From NCBI GenBank assembly GCA_020444045.1, contig JAHLLS010000029.1:1-64000 (forward strand): DNA of 64,000 nucleotides. The letters run 5' to 3'. The position numbers and the translations under genes are program-made. Positions 1-8,335 of this stretch are shown here, piece after piece (position 1 is the stretch's first letter; each line of letters begins with the position of its first letter). Origin of the DNA: Deltaproteobacteria bacterium. GTDB taxonomy: Bacteria > Desulfobacterota > Desulfobacteria > Desulfobacterales > UBA5852. The notes below the pieces were generated by a model. It saw only the letters and a program-made list of their open reading frames with translations. It was not told the DNA's origin and ran no database searches.

Positions 1-771
1 GATGGAGGCCCAGCCCAGGTTGAACTTGCCCACGTTGACCGTGTTCAGGGCCGCATCCCAGGCGTCCCGGCCGGTGGAAAGCACTTCCCCGTCGGTAATG
101 GGATAGCTGTTCAGGGCATACTCAGCCACGTACATCTGTGCGTTGACCACGTTTTTGACCAGTTCGAAATTGTCATGGGTGGTCTCCACCGCAAACCACA
201 CATATTCGTCATTTTCCGAATTTTTACCGAATGTCGACAAGAGCGCGGCCTCGTTGCCGTTGCCGATGTAATACTTGCCGCCATCGGCCACATATCGGCC
301 CTCGCCCAGGGGCGTCAGCATCATTTCGGAGGAGTAAAGGTCAGCGCCATGGGCTTTTTCAGACAGGCCGAACCCGAAGATGCCCCCTTCCCGCAGCAAA
401 CGGCCGGTCTTCTCCCGTATGGCACGGTTCGGACTCATCCAGAGCGGCCCCAGGCCCAGGATGGTGACCTGCCAGTTGTACCAGTAGGCCAAACCGTAAA
501 ACCCCAGGATTTCGCTAAAGACGCTGTTGCGGTAGGTGTCCCAGCGGGCATCCGGATCGCCTTCGGCAAATTCCGGCGGCGTCAACAAGGTCGAAAATAT
601 GTTGTTCTCTTTGACAAACGCTATAAAATCCGCATACCAGCGACGCTCGTGATCATCTTCCTTGAGCCGAGCCTTGCCTTTGGTTTCGAAGAATTCAATG
701 GTCTTGGTCATGATTTCCCTGGAACGGGCATCCAGGTGTTCAAAGCTTTCGTTACGGGGATTGAAAAGCAT
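1..771 (-). CDS. Acyl-CoA dehydrogenase, N-terminal part (cut by window start)
   Basis: The reading frame opens at an ATG at 771 behind a good AAGGAGG ribosome site and stays open to base 1, giving the first 257 residues; the C-terminal half lies outside the window. The protein has the helical N-terminal and central beta domains of acyl-CoA dehydrogenases, with a stretch FGFGLSEKAHGAD that matches the flavin/substrate-binding loop of the family. It should oxidise an acyl-CoA at the alpha-beta bond and pass electrons to ETF. The MarR gene upstream (863-1300) shares an operator with its promoter, so it is probably under MarR control. Substrate chain length cannot be read from the fragment. Confidence 0.85.
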   Translation of the reverse strand, partial: MLFNPRNESFEHLDARSREIMTKTIEFFETKGKARLKEDDHERRWYADFIAFVKENNIFSTLLTPPEFAEGDPDARWDTYRNSVFSEILGFYGLAYWYNWQVTILGLGPLWMSPNRAIREKTGRLLREGGIFGFGLSEKAHGADLYSSEMMLTPLGEGRYVADGGKYYIGNGNEAALLSTFGKNSENDEYVWFAVETTHDNFELVKNVVNAQMYVAEYALNSYPITDGEVLSTGRDAWDAALNTVNVGKFNLGWASI

Positions 772-807
772 GTTGTGTTCCTCCTTGGGTTAAAAACTCT
801 TTTTTTT

Positions 808-835
808 ATAAAAATGACGTTTACGTCATTTTTAT
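808..835. promoter_or_regulatory. Perfect 13-bp inverted repeat upstream of the acyl-CoA dehydrogenase
   Basis: Arms 808-820 (core ATGACGT) and 823-835 (core ACGTCAT) are exact complements around a 2-base TT spacer. The palindrome lies just downstream of the predicted -10 box of the acyl-CoA dehydrogenase promoter, in the transcribed leader. It can be a second operator or a leader hairpin; there is no T-run that would make it a terminator for the MarR gene. Confidence 0.5.
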
Positions 836-858
836 TCGCATACGAACCTTTATCTCAA
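830..858 (-). promoter_or_regulatory. Sigma-70-like promoter of the acyl-CoA dehydrogenase with internal MarR operator
   Basis: On the minus strand, TTGAGA (853-858) is followed after 17 bases by ATAAAA (830-835). Between them sits TTCGTATGCGAA (835-846), a near-palindrome that occurs identically, in the other orientation, at the marR promoter (1313-1324). A regulator bound there would block RNA polymerase. Confidence 0.6.
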
Positions 859-862
859 TTTT

Positions 863-1300
863 TTAAGCGCGCTCCGGTTCCATCAGATCCCACAGAAAAC
901 GTTTCAGCAGTAACTGTTCCTCCAAGCTGAAGCGCGCCAAAAGCGCCTCATTGGCCTGCCTGCGCAATTCGATCAATTCCGATTTATGATCATCGGCATA
1001 CGGGGTCGGGAAAAGACGCACCACCCGTCGATCGTCGGGGTCCGGGCGTTTTTCAACCCACCCGGCATCGCTCATGCGGTCCAGCACGCCGGACAGCGTG
1101 GCCTTATCCATCACGAGCATTTTTCCCAGTTCCGCCGCCGTCTGACCGGTTTCATACCAGAGGCCTTCCAGCACGAGATGCTGGAGATTCGTCAAGCCAA
1201 AGGGCTTTAGCATTTCCTTGAAGCGACCATGGGCTTTCTGATAGGCTTTCGCCAGCAGAAAAATCGTACAGTCCGGTAAAGGTTTATTTGGTGAGTGCAT
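863..1300 (-). CDS. MarR family transcriptional regulator
   Basis: A 145-residue winged-helix regulator. The central helix-turn-helix (around MDKATLSGVLDRM) and the wing motif DPDDRRVVRL are typical of MarR proteins, which form dimers and bind palindromes, usually releasing DNA when an aromatic or acyl-CoA ligand binds. The frame extends upstream to 1327, but I place the start at the ATG at 1300: it has a GAAGGA ribosome site and it leaves the 12-bp operator 1313-1324 outside the gene. The same operator occurs in the promoter of the downstream acyl-CoA dehydrogenase, so the protein probably controls itself and that gene, and the ligand may be an acyl-CoA. Confidence 0.85.
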   Translation of the reverse strand: MHSPNKPLPDCTIFLLAKAYQKAHGRFKEMLKPFGLTNLQHLVLEGLWYETGQTAAELGKMLVMDKATLSGVLDRMSDAGWVEKRPDPDDRRVVRLFPTPYADDHKSELIELRRQANEALLARFSLEEQLLLKRFLWDLMEPERA

Positions 1301-1312
1301 ACCCGTTTTTCC

Positions 1313-1353
1313 TTCGTATGCGAACATTTATCGACAAGTGTTCCTGTTGTCAA
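1313..1353 (-). promoter_or_regulatory. marR promoter with operator at the start site
   Basis: On the minus strand TTGACA (1348-1353), a 17-base spacer and TAAATG (1325-1330) form a good sigma-70 promoter. TTCGCATACGAA (1313-1324) follows the -10 box directly, where transcription should begin; the same 12 bases occur at 835-846. Its position fits autorepression. Confidence 0.65.
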
Positions 1354-1383
1354 TGGAATAGTGCTCCCTATCCATTGGCAACA

Positions 1384-1450
1384 TCACACCGGCGGATTGA
1401 GACGAGGAAATTTTAAAGCGATAGCCGTAATGTCATCATAACGGAAGGTG
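1384..1450 (-). pseudogene. Tail-end remnant of a SpoIIE/PP2C-type phosphatase
   Basis: Read on the minus strand, the frame ending at the TGA at 1384-1386 spells a short tail containing RYDDITAIAL. The D-D-I-T signature is the conserved C-terminal metal-binding motif of SpoIIE-type serine phosphatases. Only about 20 residues can be recognised and no start is present. It is separate from the larger phosphatase fragment at 1521-1880, so two tails lie in tandem. Confidence 0.3.
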
Positions 1451-1520
1451 CCGACGACAACATGGAAAGGTCACCGATTTTGACGGCGCTTTTCAAACTC
1501 GGTCGGCACCGGGCAAAACA

Positions 1521-1880
1521 TTAATCCGATTTATTACGACGCAGGGCCAGCATCGTGACATCATCTTTCTGGGGGGGCTTTGCCGATGTGCGCAAAAAGA
1601 TCCGTGCTCACGTTTCCCATCACCTCTAAAACCGAATCCACCGGTTTCGACAATAATTCTATCAGACGCTTTTTAGTAAACCGCGCGCCCTGATGGGATC
1701 GGGCATCAAGCACACCGTCCGTAAACCGAAAAGAATATTGCCGGGCTGGAGGGTCAGTTTTTTGTAGACAAATTCTGTCTGGGCAAACAGTCCTACCGCC
1801 GGCCCGGTTGGGCGGAGCGTTTCTTTTACGCCTTTTTCATTCAGGACAAATAACGGTTCATGCCCGCCGTTTATATAGAC
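1521..1880 (-). pseudogene. Frameshifted C-terminal fragment of a SpoIIE/PP2C serine phosphatase
   Basis: On the minus strand the sequence encodes VYINGGHEPLFVL, then LRPTGPAVGLF and LQPGNILFG, which are the successive signatures of RsbU/SpoIIE phosphatases. One missing base near 1715 shifts the frame; the neighbouring frame continues with TDGVLDARS. A second shift lies in the G-run at about 1570-1578, after which the correct frame ends KDDVTMLALRRNKSD. The fragment therefore has the second half of the PP2C domain with two frameshifts and no N-terminus. Its upstream edge meets the GspE fragment at about 1880. It is not expected to be functional unless the run-length changes are sequencing errors. 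Confidence 0.55.
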
Positions 1881-2945
1881 AAGAAGGTTCGCTACCGCGT
1901 TGTCGGTGTTCTGTAGGACCTCCTGACGCCGCCCAAACACATCCAGTCCGCCTTGATCTCCCGCATCAAGGTCATGGCCAAGCTGGATATCGCCGAAAAA
2001 CGTCTGCCCCAGGACGGCCGCTTCAATGTCAAAATCGGTAATACCGAGATCGACGTGCGGGTTTCCACGATTCCCACCGCAGCCGGCGGACGGCTGGTCA
2101 TGCGCCTGTTGAACAAAACGAACACCCTCTTCGACATCACCGACCTGGGTGTTTCCGATGCTCAAATGGTCCAATTGAAACGGTTGGTGGCGGCCCCCAA
2201 CGGCATTATCCTGGTAACGGGCCCCACCGGCAGCGGCAAAACGACGTCGCTTTATGCGTTTCTTAGCTATATCAATACCCCCGATATCAACATCATCACC
2301 GTCGAAGACCCGGTGGAGTACCAGATTGACGGCATCAACCAGATTCAGGTGAATCCCAAAATCGGGCTTACCTTTGCCAGCGGGCTGCGTTCGATTGTTC
2401 GACAGGATCCGGATGTGATCCTGGTGGGCGAAATCCGGGATCGTGAAACCGCCGAGATCGCCGTCCAGTCAGCCCTGACCGGCCATATGGTTTTCTCCAC
2501 CTTACACACCAATGATTCGCCGAGTGCCATTACGCGCGTGGTGGATATCGGCATTGAACCCTTCCTGATTTCTTCCTCGGTCAACGCTGTGATTGCCCAG
2601 CGGCTGCTTCGGGTTCTGTGCCGGGACTGCCGCAAACCCGGCCAGTACGGAGCAGCAGCCCTCAGCCGAATCGGCCTGAATCCTGAGGTCATTGCCAACC
2701 GCACGATCTACGCCCCCGAGGGATGTGAAAAGTGTGTCCAAACCGACTATTTAGGCCGGATCGGGATTTTCGAATTCATGGCCATGAGCGAAGATTTGAA
2801 AAACCTGATATTGGAAGCCTTCGATGCCGGCGCCATCAAATCCCAGGCGATCAAAGAGGGGATGATTACCCTTCAGCAAGATGCCAACAACAAAGTTCTG
2901 GCCGGCATGACGTCGGTGGATGAAGCCTTCCGCGTAACGCACTGA
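1881..2945 (+). pseudogene. 5'-truncated type II secretion / type IV pilus ATPase (GspE/PilB family)
   Basis: From a possible TTG start at 1953 the frame encodes about 330 residues of the C-terminal ATPase domain: Walker A GPTGSGKTT, Asp box VEDPVEYQ, Walker B DVILVGEIRD, His box STLHTNDS. The four-Cys zinc site is present as CRDC and CEKC. Full-length family members have about 550-600 residues; the N1 and linker domains are missing. In the same frame upstream, KKVRYRVVGVL and DLLTPPKHIQ are still recognisable but separated by a TAG at 1914-1916 where family members have Tyr. No gsp or pil neighbours are present. I read this as a decayed copy, although a shortened ATPase protein could still be made. 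Confidence 0.6.
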
Positions 2946-3084
2946 TACCGAACCAAGTTCGACATCAACCTGTATTCGTTGTTATGCTTTCAGCTATTCA
3001 TCAAATTGGTTTTATTTCCAAACATTGATAAAAATCCTCAATCCGACCATCAAACCAAATAAAATTGAAAAGTATGAATGCATC

Positions 3085-3113
3085 TTGACAGTTTGAACCT
3101 CATTCGAATAAAA
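3085..3113 (+). promoter_or_regulatory. Sigma-70 promoter of the acyl-CoA synthetase
   Basis: TTGACA (3085-3090), 17 bases, ATAAAA (3108-3113), in an AT-rich gap of about 300 bases that otherwise holds no gene. It lies about 135 bases before the ATG at 3250, leaving a long leader. Confidence 0.5.
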
Positions 3114-3249
3114 CAACGACCAAATTTTAGGGAGCATCCGCGCAAAATAGGATGGCCAATGGTCGCAATGGCATTGCCCGGACCGAAGACCGCGACCATC
3201 CGGCAGGAACGGGGACGGCCCCATATTTGAACCCAAGGGAGGAACATCT

Positions 3250-5043
3250 ATGCAATTTGTGGATTTTAAAAACACGCACGCTATGCTGATGGCCACCGTC
3301 GATCGCTATCGTGATCAACCCGCCTATCGCTGGTTTACGGCACCGGGACAGACGGCATCGGTCACCTGGGGGGAATTTAACAACCAGGTGCGCCAGGTGG
3401 CCAAAAGCCTGATGGCGCTTGGTGTCGAACCGGGTGACAAGGTCAACATCATGAGCTACTCCTGCTACCGCTGGGTCCTGACCGACATGGGCATCATGAG
3501 TGCCGGGGCCGCCACGGTCGGCATCTACCAGTCGAACCTCCCCAAGGATTGTCAATACATCATCGATCACTCGGATGCGGTCGTCGTATTTGCCGAAGAC
3601 AACCAGCAGATGGACAAACTGTTCGAAATACGGGCGCAGATTCCCGATGTCCGCAAAGTCATCCTCTTCAGCGGGGATGCGCCGGATGATGACTGGGTGA
3701 TCAGCTACGAAGATTTTCTGGCACTGGGGCAGGACGTTTCCGACAAGGACTTCGACCAGCGGGCCCAGGCGACTACACCCCAGGATCCCGCCGGGATCGT
3801 CTACACTTCGGGCACGACCGGCGTTCCCAAGGGCGCTGTGCTGACCCACGACAACATCACCTTCACGGCCCAATCCGTCAAGGGCAGCACCCGAATCGAA
3901 GAGGGTGACGAGGTGTTTCTTTTTCTCCCCCTGGCCCACGTCTTTGCCCGCACCTGCGTCTATGCCACCCTGCTCGTGGGGTGTGCGACCACTTTCACCC
4001 GCAGCATGGAAACGGTGGTCGAGGACATGCAGTTCACCCGCCCACACTGGTTTGCCAGCGTGCCGCGGATTTATGAAAAAGTCTATTCCAAGGTCATCAG
4101 CGGTGCGGAAGCCAAGGGCGGCGCAGCGCTCAAGATTTTCAAGTGGGCCTGCGAAGTGGGCGGACAGGTCAGCGACCTCAAAATCGCCAAAAAACCGATC
4201 CCCGTTGCACTGGGTTTGAAATATGCTCTGGCCAACAAGCTGGTGTTTTCGAAAATCCAGGCCGCTCTTGGCGGTCGGGTGCGGTGGTGCATCAGCGGGG
4301 CGGCGCCCCTCAACCAGGATATCGGGCGTTTCTTCCATGCGGCGGGGGTTCTCATTCTCGAGGGCATCGGCATGACCGAGGATACCTCTTTCACTAACCT
4401 GAACCGCTACGACAATTATCGCTTCGGCTGGGTGGGCCAACCCGGACCGGGCATCGAACAAAAACTGGGGGAAGACGGCGAGGTCATGTTCCGGGGTCGC
4501 AATGTCATGAAAGAATATTACAAAATGCCCGAAGAAACCGCGGCCACCATTACAGAAGACGGATGGCTGCTGTCAGGTGACATCGGCGAAATCGACGACC
4601 AGAACTTTCTCCGCATTACCGGGCGCAAAAAAGAACTGATCATCACGGCCGGCGGTAAAAACATTGCACCGGCCGCCATCGAAGGCACCATTGCCACTTC
4701 GAAATACATCAACCAGGTATTCGTCATCGGCGACCGGCGCAAGTTTCTATCGGCCCTGGTCACCCTGGATGAAGAAAACGTCAGGGCCTGGGCCGACGAC
4801 GAAGGAATTTCGTACACCGGCATCGACGACCTGATGGCCAACGAAAAAGTGCAGAATCTTATCGATGCCGAGGTGGCCGCCAAAAATACCCAGTTCGCCA
4901 GTTTCGAATCGATCAAAAAAGTAACCATCGTACCGGAATTCACGATTGCGAACGGGCTGATTACGCCGACGCTCAAAGTGAAAAAGAATGTGGTGGCCAC
5001 CCACTACGAAGAAGCAATCAACCAGATGTATCCTGTCGATTAG
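3250..5043 (+). CDS. Long-chain fatty-acid--CoA ligase (AMP-forming)
   Basis: 597 residues, the usual length of bacterial FadD15-type long-chain acyl-CoA synthetases. The AMP-binding P-loop YTSGTTGVPKGAV lies near residue 187, the adenylate motif GMTED near 373, and the hinge region DGWLLSGDIG near 436 is followed by GRKKELIITAGGKNIAP, which carries the conserved hinge Lys. The enzyme activates a free fatty acid with ATP and CoA; this agrees with the DegV lipid-binding protein downstream and the acyl-CoA dehydrogenase upstream. GGGAGGAA precedes the ATG. It is monocistronic, with its own promoter and a strong terminator. Confidence 0.9.
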   Translation: MQFVDFKNTHAMLMATVDRYRDQPAYRWFTAPGQTASVTWGEFNNQVRQVAKSLMALGVEPGDKVNIMSYSCYRWVLTDMGIMSAGAATVGIYQSNLPKDCQYIIDHSDAVVVFAEDNQQMDKLFEIRAQIPDVRKVILFSGDAPDDDWVISYEDFLALGQDVSDKDFDQRAQATTPQDPAGIVYTSGTTGVPKGAVLTHDNITFTAQSVKGSTRIEEGDEVFLFLPLAHVFARTCVYATLLVGCATTFTRSMETVVEDMQFTRPHWFASVPRIYEKVYSKVISGAEAKGGAALKIFKWACEVGGQVSDLKIAKKPIPVALGLKYALANKLVFSKIQAALGGRVRWCISGAAPLNQDIGRFFHAAGVLILEGIGMTEDTSFTNLNRYDNYRFGWVGQPGPGIEQKLGEDGEVMFRGRNVMKEYYKMPEETAATITEDGWLLSGDIGEIDDQNFLRITGRKKELIITAGGKNIAPAAIEGTIATSKYINQVFVIGDRRKFLSALVTLDEENVRAWADDEGISYTGIDDLMANEKVQNLIDAEVAAKNTQFASFESIKKVTIVPEFTIANGLITPTLKVKKNVVATHYEEAINQMYPVD

Positions 5044-5078
5044 CCCGGAAGGATACGATAGACCAAACGCATGGTATA

Positions 5079-5118
5079 AGGCCGAAAGCGTTCCCCGCGC
5101 TTTCGGCCTCATTTTTTT
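5079..5118 (+). terminator. Rho-independent terminator after the acyl-CoA synthetase
   Basis: A perfect 12-bp stem (AGGCCGAAAGCG 5079-5090, complement 5098-5109) with a 7-base loop, followed by seven T residues at 5112-5118. Confidence 0.9.
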
Positions 5119-5232
5119 CAAGGACCTCCCGTCAGTCCGAACAGGGTCTGCAAGCGCAAAATATGGTATGACCACAATCGGTTGCAACACTTGGAGAAAT
5201 TGATGGTTTCACCATGTACAAACTTTACGCTT

Positions 5233-5277
5233 ACGTTAACGTTATCTGTTGACTTCCTGCCCCTTCCAGGCTAATCT
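5233..5277 (+). promoter_or_regulatory. degV promoter with an upstream palindrome
   Basis: TTGACT (5249-5254), 17 bases, TAATCT (5272-5277) is a near-consensus sigma-70 promoter. The 10-bp palindrome ACGTTAACGT (5233-5242) sits seven bases upstream of the -35 box and could bind a regulator. The mRNA leader would be about 80 bases and ends in a good AAGGAGG ribosome site. Confidence 0.6.
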
Positions 5278-5361
5278 CACCTCCATCTCATTGATAATAC
5301 GATAATATCCTGCAATTTAACCTGCTGGCAAAGAACCGTATTCAAGGAGGACGACCAGCGC

Positions 5362-6249
5362 ATGCCACAACGCATCGGATTGATCTGTGACAGTACGGCC
5401 GATTTTCCCAAAGGTCTGGAAAAAGAGCTCGGCCTGCATATTCTCCCCGTCCATATCATGGTCGACGACCAGGATCATCTTCACGGCCAAACCATCAGTA
5501 ACCGGCAAGTCGTCGAGGCCCTCAAACAGAAGCGGGATGTTTTTACCAAACCGTTTTACCCCCATGAGTGTGCCGACTATTATGAAGATCTCCTGGAAAA
5601 ATACGACCGGGTGGTGTCGTTCCATCTATCCACGCAATTATCGGGCAACTACAACAGCGCCATCGCCGCCCTGAATCTGATGTTCGAAGACGAGGCCCGA
5701 CGCATCAAAGTCATGGATCTGCACGGCGTCAGCGTCAGCCTGGGACTGGTGGTCAAAAAGGCAGTGGAGCTGCTTCGCGAAGACGACGACCTGGATACCC
5801 TGGACGCCCGGCTGGAGCCTTATCTTAGAGGCCTTTTCATGGGATTTACGGTGCAGGATCTGGCTTGGCTCAAAAAAGGCGGCCGTGTCAGCGCGTTTGC
5901 GGCTTTTGTGGGGGGCATGCTGGACATCAAACCCATCATCCGGCTCGAAAACGCCGAACTGATTCCCAAAGACCGCATGCGGGGTAAAAAACCGGCCCTG
6001 AAGCGCCTGGTGGATATGGCCGAAAGCCAGTACCGCAAACTGGACGGCAACTGCGATATCTGGGTGGCCTACGCCGACAATCTGGAAGAGGCCATGGTGA
6101 CGCGCGATCACCTGGCGGATCGACTTTCATACCAGGCGAACGACATTTTTCTGGCCGAAGTCGGCGCCACCATATCCGTTCACACCGGCCCCGGGGCGGT
6201 CTGCATTGCCATGTCGCCCAAGGTCATGCATTACCCGAATATCGCCTGA
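5362..6249 (+). CDS. DegV family fatty-acid-binding protein
   Basis: 295 residues covering both DegV lobes. The opening IGLICDSTADFP, the mid-region HLSTQLSGNYNSA and the second-lobe motif VQDLAWLKKGGRVS are characteristic. DegV/FakB proteins hold a single fatty acid and, in Firmicutes, present it to the FakA kinase. No FakA-type kinase is seen here, so the partner is unknown; the preceding acyl-CoA synthetase suggests a role in handling exogenous fatty acids. The stop is followed after seven bases by repeat copy A. Confidence 0.85.
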   Translation: MPQRIGLICDSTADFPKGLEKELGLHILPVHIMVDDQDHLHGQTISNRQVVEALKQKRDVFTKPFYPHECADYYEDLLEKYDRVVSFHLSTQLSGNYNSAIAALNLMFEDEARRIKVMDLHGVSVSLGLVVKKAVELLREDDDLDTLDARLEPYLRGLFMGFTVQDLAWLKKGGRVSAFAAFVGGMLDIKPIIRLENAELIPKDRMRGKKPALKRLVDMAESQYRKLDGNCDIWVAYADNLEEAMVTRDHLADRLSYQANDIFLAEVGATISVHTGPGAVCIAMSPKVMHYPNIA

Positions 6250-6256
6250 TGCCTTT

Positions 6257-6379
6257 GGCGGTTTCGTAAAACGTGCGATATCGGCGTTACGCGTATCGCT
6301 CTTCACTGCGGCGTACACCATTTACGCATCGTTCCTCAAGATACGCAAGCCTTGATCTCGAACGTTTTACGAAACCGCC
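6257..6379 (+). repeat. Dispersed palindromic repeat, copy A
   Basis: A 123-bp element bounded by perfect 18-bp inverted repeats (GGCGGTTTCGTAAAACGT at 6257-6274 and its complement at 6362-6379). The inner part carries CGATATCGGCGTTACGCGTA, TGCGGCGTACA and GCAAGCCTTGATCT, which recur in copies B (16101-16225) and C (23534-23653, reverse orientation). It lies between the convergent ends of degV and potC and starts seven bases after the degV stop. The RNA would fold into one long branched hairpin, so it may act as a 3'-end processing or termination element. No coding potential. Confidence 0.75.
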
Positions 6380-6420
6380 TGAAACGTAATCGCTTAGCAA
6401 TTAGCTCTCCTTAAACGTGA

Positions 6421-6454
6421 AAGAGCGGTTGGGCATGCATGCCCAACCGCTCTT
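6421..6454. terminator. 34-bp perfect palindrome between convergent genes (possible bidirectional terminator)
   Basis: AAGAGCGGTTGGGCATG at 6421-6437 is followed directly by its exact complement at 6438-6454. RNA from either strand would form a 15-17-bp hairpin. Neither side has a T-run, so termination is an inference from its place downstream of both degV and potC. A second hairpin, ATCCGTTTCC / GGAAACGGAT (6592-6615), touches the potC stop. Confidence 0.5.
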
Positions 6455-6614
6455 AATGTTCATCTTATCGATTTTCAGGCGTTGCAGCCGCAGTGACACT
6501 GAGCGTATGTCAGGCGACAAACCGATTCGTGTTTCCGGCTGCGCTTGCAGTCTTTATAGCCCGTCTCGCATTTTATGCTACAGGCATTCTTATCCGTTTC
6601 CGTATGGAAACGGA

Positions 6615-7469
6615 TCAACCCTGCTTTCGGCTGAAATAGAGATTGATGATCGCTGCCAGCGAAGTTCCAACGATCAGCAGGAAGGAAATGGCATTGATGA
6701 CGGGCGTGCTGCCGTCGCGCACCTGGAGATAAAGATTAATCGGCAGGGTTGTATCCGAACTCACAAGAAATAACGTGGTGTTGAAATTTTCAAACGACAT
6801 CAAAAAGGCCACCGCAGCGGCTCCGATTATAGCCGGGCGCAGAAATTTCAGGGTGATGTGCCAGATGACTTCGAAACGGTTGGCGCCCAGGTTCAGCGCG
6901 GCCTCTTCCAGGGTGCGGTCGAACTTGCGCAGCCGGGCCGACACCACCAGGGTCACCAGGGTGGCGATGAATGAAAACTGCCCCAGCACCACCAGCCAGA
7001 ACCCCGGCCGGAACAGGGGAACATCGATCCCCCAGGTCGTTTCGAAAAACATTCCCAGGGTGTTGGAAAACAGCAGAATCGAAATCCCCAGGATGACCCC
7101 CGGGATGACCAGCGGTGACAGCATCAGGAAATAGAGCGCCGACTTAAAAGGAAATTCCTCCTGTTCGAAGAGAAAAGCCGCGCAAGTTCCCACCGTTACC
7201 GAGAGGATCGTGACAAAAAAGGCCACTTGGGCACTCACCCAAATGCTTTCCAGATTCATGCGATCGTGGAAAAGCCCCACACGTTCTGGTAGATCAGCGG
7301 TGAACCATTCCAGCGTAAAACCATTCCATGGCAAGTATGGAAATTGGGAATCATTGAAGGCCAGCACGCAGGTGACCAGGAGAGGGGCGAAGAGAAAGGC
7401 AAAATACAGCCCGATATACAGCTTGTAGCTGTATAAATAGCGCCGGCTGTTGGGCAACGATCGAATCAT
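6615..7469 (-). CDS. potC: Polyamine-type ABC transporter permease (PotC-like)
   Basis: 284 residues with about six membrane helices and the binding-protein-dependent permease EAA loop (LEEAALNLGANRFEVIWHI), which docks on the ATPase. Sequence and gene order match PotC of spermidine/putrescine importers. It is the last gene of potD-potA-potB-potC on the minus strand and its ATG overlaps the potB stop by four bases, so translation is probably coupled. The substrate could also be another cationic or opine-like solute, since this subfamily is broad. Confidence 0.85.
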   Translation of the reverse strand: MIRSLPNSRRYLYSYKLYIGLYFAFLFAPLLVTCVLAFNDSQFPYLPWNGFTLEWFTADLPERVGLFHDRMNLESIWVSAQVAFFVTILSVTVGTCAAFLFEQEEFPFKSALYFLMLSPLVIPGVILGISILLFSNTLGMFFETTWGIDVPLFRPGFWLVVLGQFSFIATLVTLVVSARLRKFDRTLEEAALNLGANRFEVIWHITLKFLRPAIIGAAAVAFLMSFENFNTTLFLVSSDTTLPINLYLQVRDGSTPVINAISFLLIVGTSLAAIINLYFSRKQG

Positions 7470-8335
7470 TGGACCACCCGGCTCAGTTTCTGTCGCGTTA
7501 GCTTCAGGCCGGCCCAGATCACCAAGGAAGACAGGATAAGAAGCAGAAACCCGAAGGCTGACCCTTGGTTCCAGTTAAAGCTGGCGATAAACTGATTATA
7601 AATCTGTTCGGTAAACCACAGTGCATTTTTGCCGCCGATCATGTTGGGCGTCAGATAATTTCCCAAAGTCAGCATAAAAACAACGATGGAGCCAGAGACA
7701 ATCCCCGGCATGGCGTGGGGGATCACAATACGGAAGAAAATGGTTCCCATGTTGGCCCCCAGGTCGCAAGCCGCTTCGATCAGGCTGTCGTCGAGGCTTT
7801 CCAGCACCGACACCAGCGGCACCGCCATAAACAGCATGGAGGTGTAGACCAGCCCCATCACCATGGTCACATCGTTGTACAGCATCTCGATGGGCTGGTT
7901 CAGGATTCCCAGACGGGTCAGAAAATGATTGATCACCCCGCTTTCTCGCAGCAGGATCATCCATCCGTAAACCCGCACCAGTTCACTGACCCAGAACGGC
8001 ATCAAGAGCAGCATCATGAGGAACCCCTGGAAGCGGGGGGCCACCACCTTGGTGATGTAGAAGGCCACCGGCATGGCCACGATGAAGGTCATCAGGGTCA
8101 CCATGATGGAATAAACGGCCGTGCGGACAAAAGTCAGCCAGTATATCGGTTCCTGAAAAAACGCCATGTAATTCGAGAAACTCCAGATGGCGTTACCATA
8201 ATCGTCTTCGGCCCGCAGGGACATGCGCAGCAAATCCAGGTGGGGCAACACGATCAGCAGCACCAGCCAGAGCAACACCGGCGTCAGGAAGCAAATCAGT
8301 GGCAGGGTTAGGTGGAAACGGCGCGTCATCGTCAT
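7466..8335 (-). CDS. potB: Polyamine-type ABC transporter permease (PotB-like)
   Basis: 289 residues, six predicted membrane helices starting with a hydrophobic N-terminus, and an EAA loop (LIEAACDLGANMGTIFFRIV). It forms the heterodimeric channel with PotC. The gene overlaps both neighbours by four bases (potA stop and potC start), a tight operon arrangement. Confidence 0.85.
   Translation of the reverse strand: MTMTRRFHLTLPLICFLTPVLLWLVLLIVLPHLDLLRMSLRAEDDYGNAIWSFSNYMAFFQEPIYWLTFVRTAVYSIMVTLMTFIVAMPVAFYITKVVAPRFQGFLMMLLLMPFWVSELVRVYGWMILLRESGVINHFLTRLGILNQPIEMLYNDVTMVMGLVYTSMLFMAVPLVSVLESLDDSLIEAACDLGANMGTIFFRIVIPHAMPGIVSGSIVVFMLTLGNYLTPNMIGGKNALWFTEQIYNQFIASFNWNQGSAFGFLLLILSSLVIWAGLKLTRQKLSRVVQ

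Noticed and set aside
1662-2174. 170-residue minus-strand frame across the phosphatase and ATPase fragments
   Set aside because: Only the part below about 1880 matches a phosphatase; the rest is antisense to the ATPase domain, so it is not one protein.
3127-4461. 444-residue minus-strand frame
   Set aside because: Antisense to the acyl-CoA synthetase, which has complete motifs, promoter and terminator.
7565-8311. 248-residue His-rich plus-strand frame
   Set aside because: Exactly antisense to the well-supported PotB permease; the His/Gln richness is the complement of membrane-protein codons.
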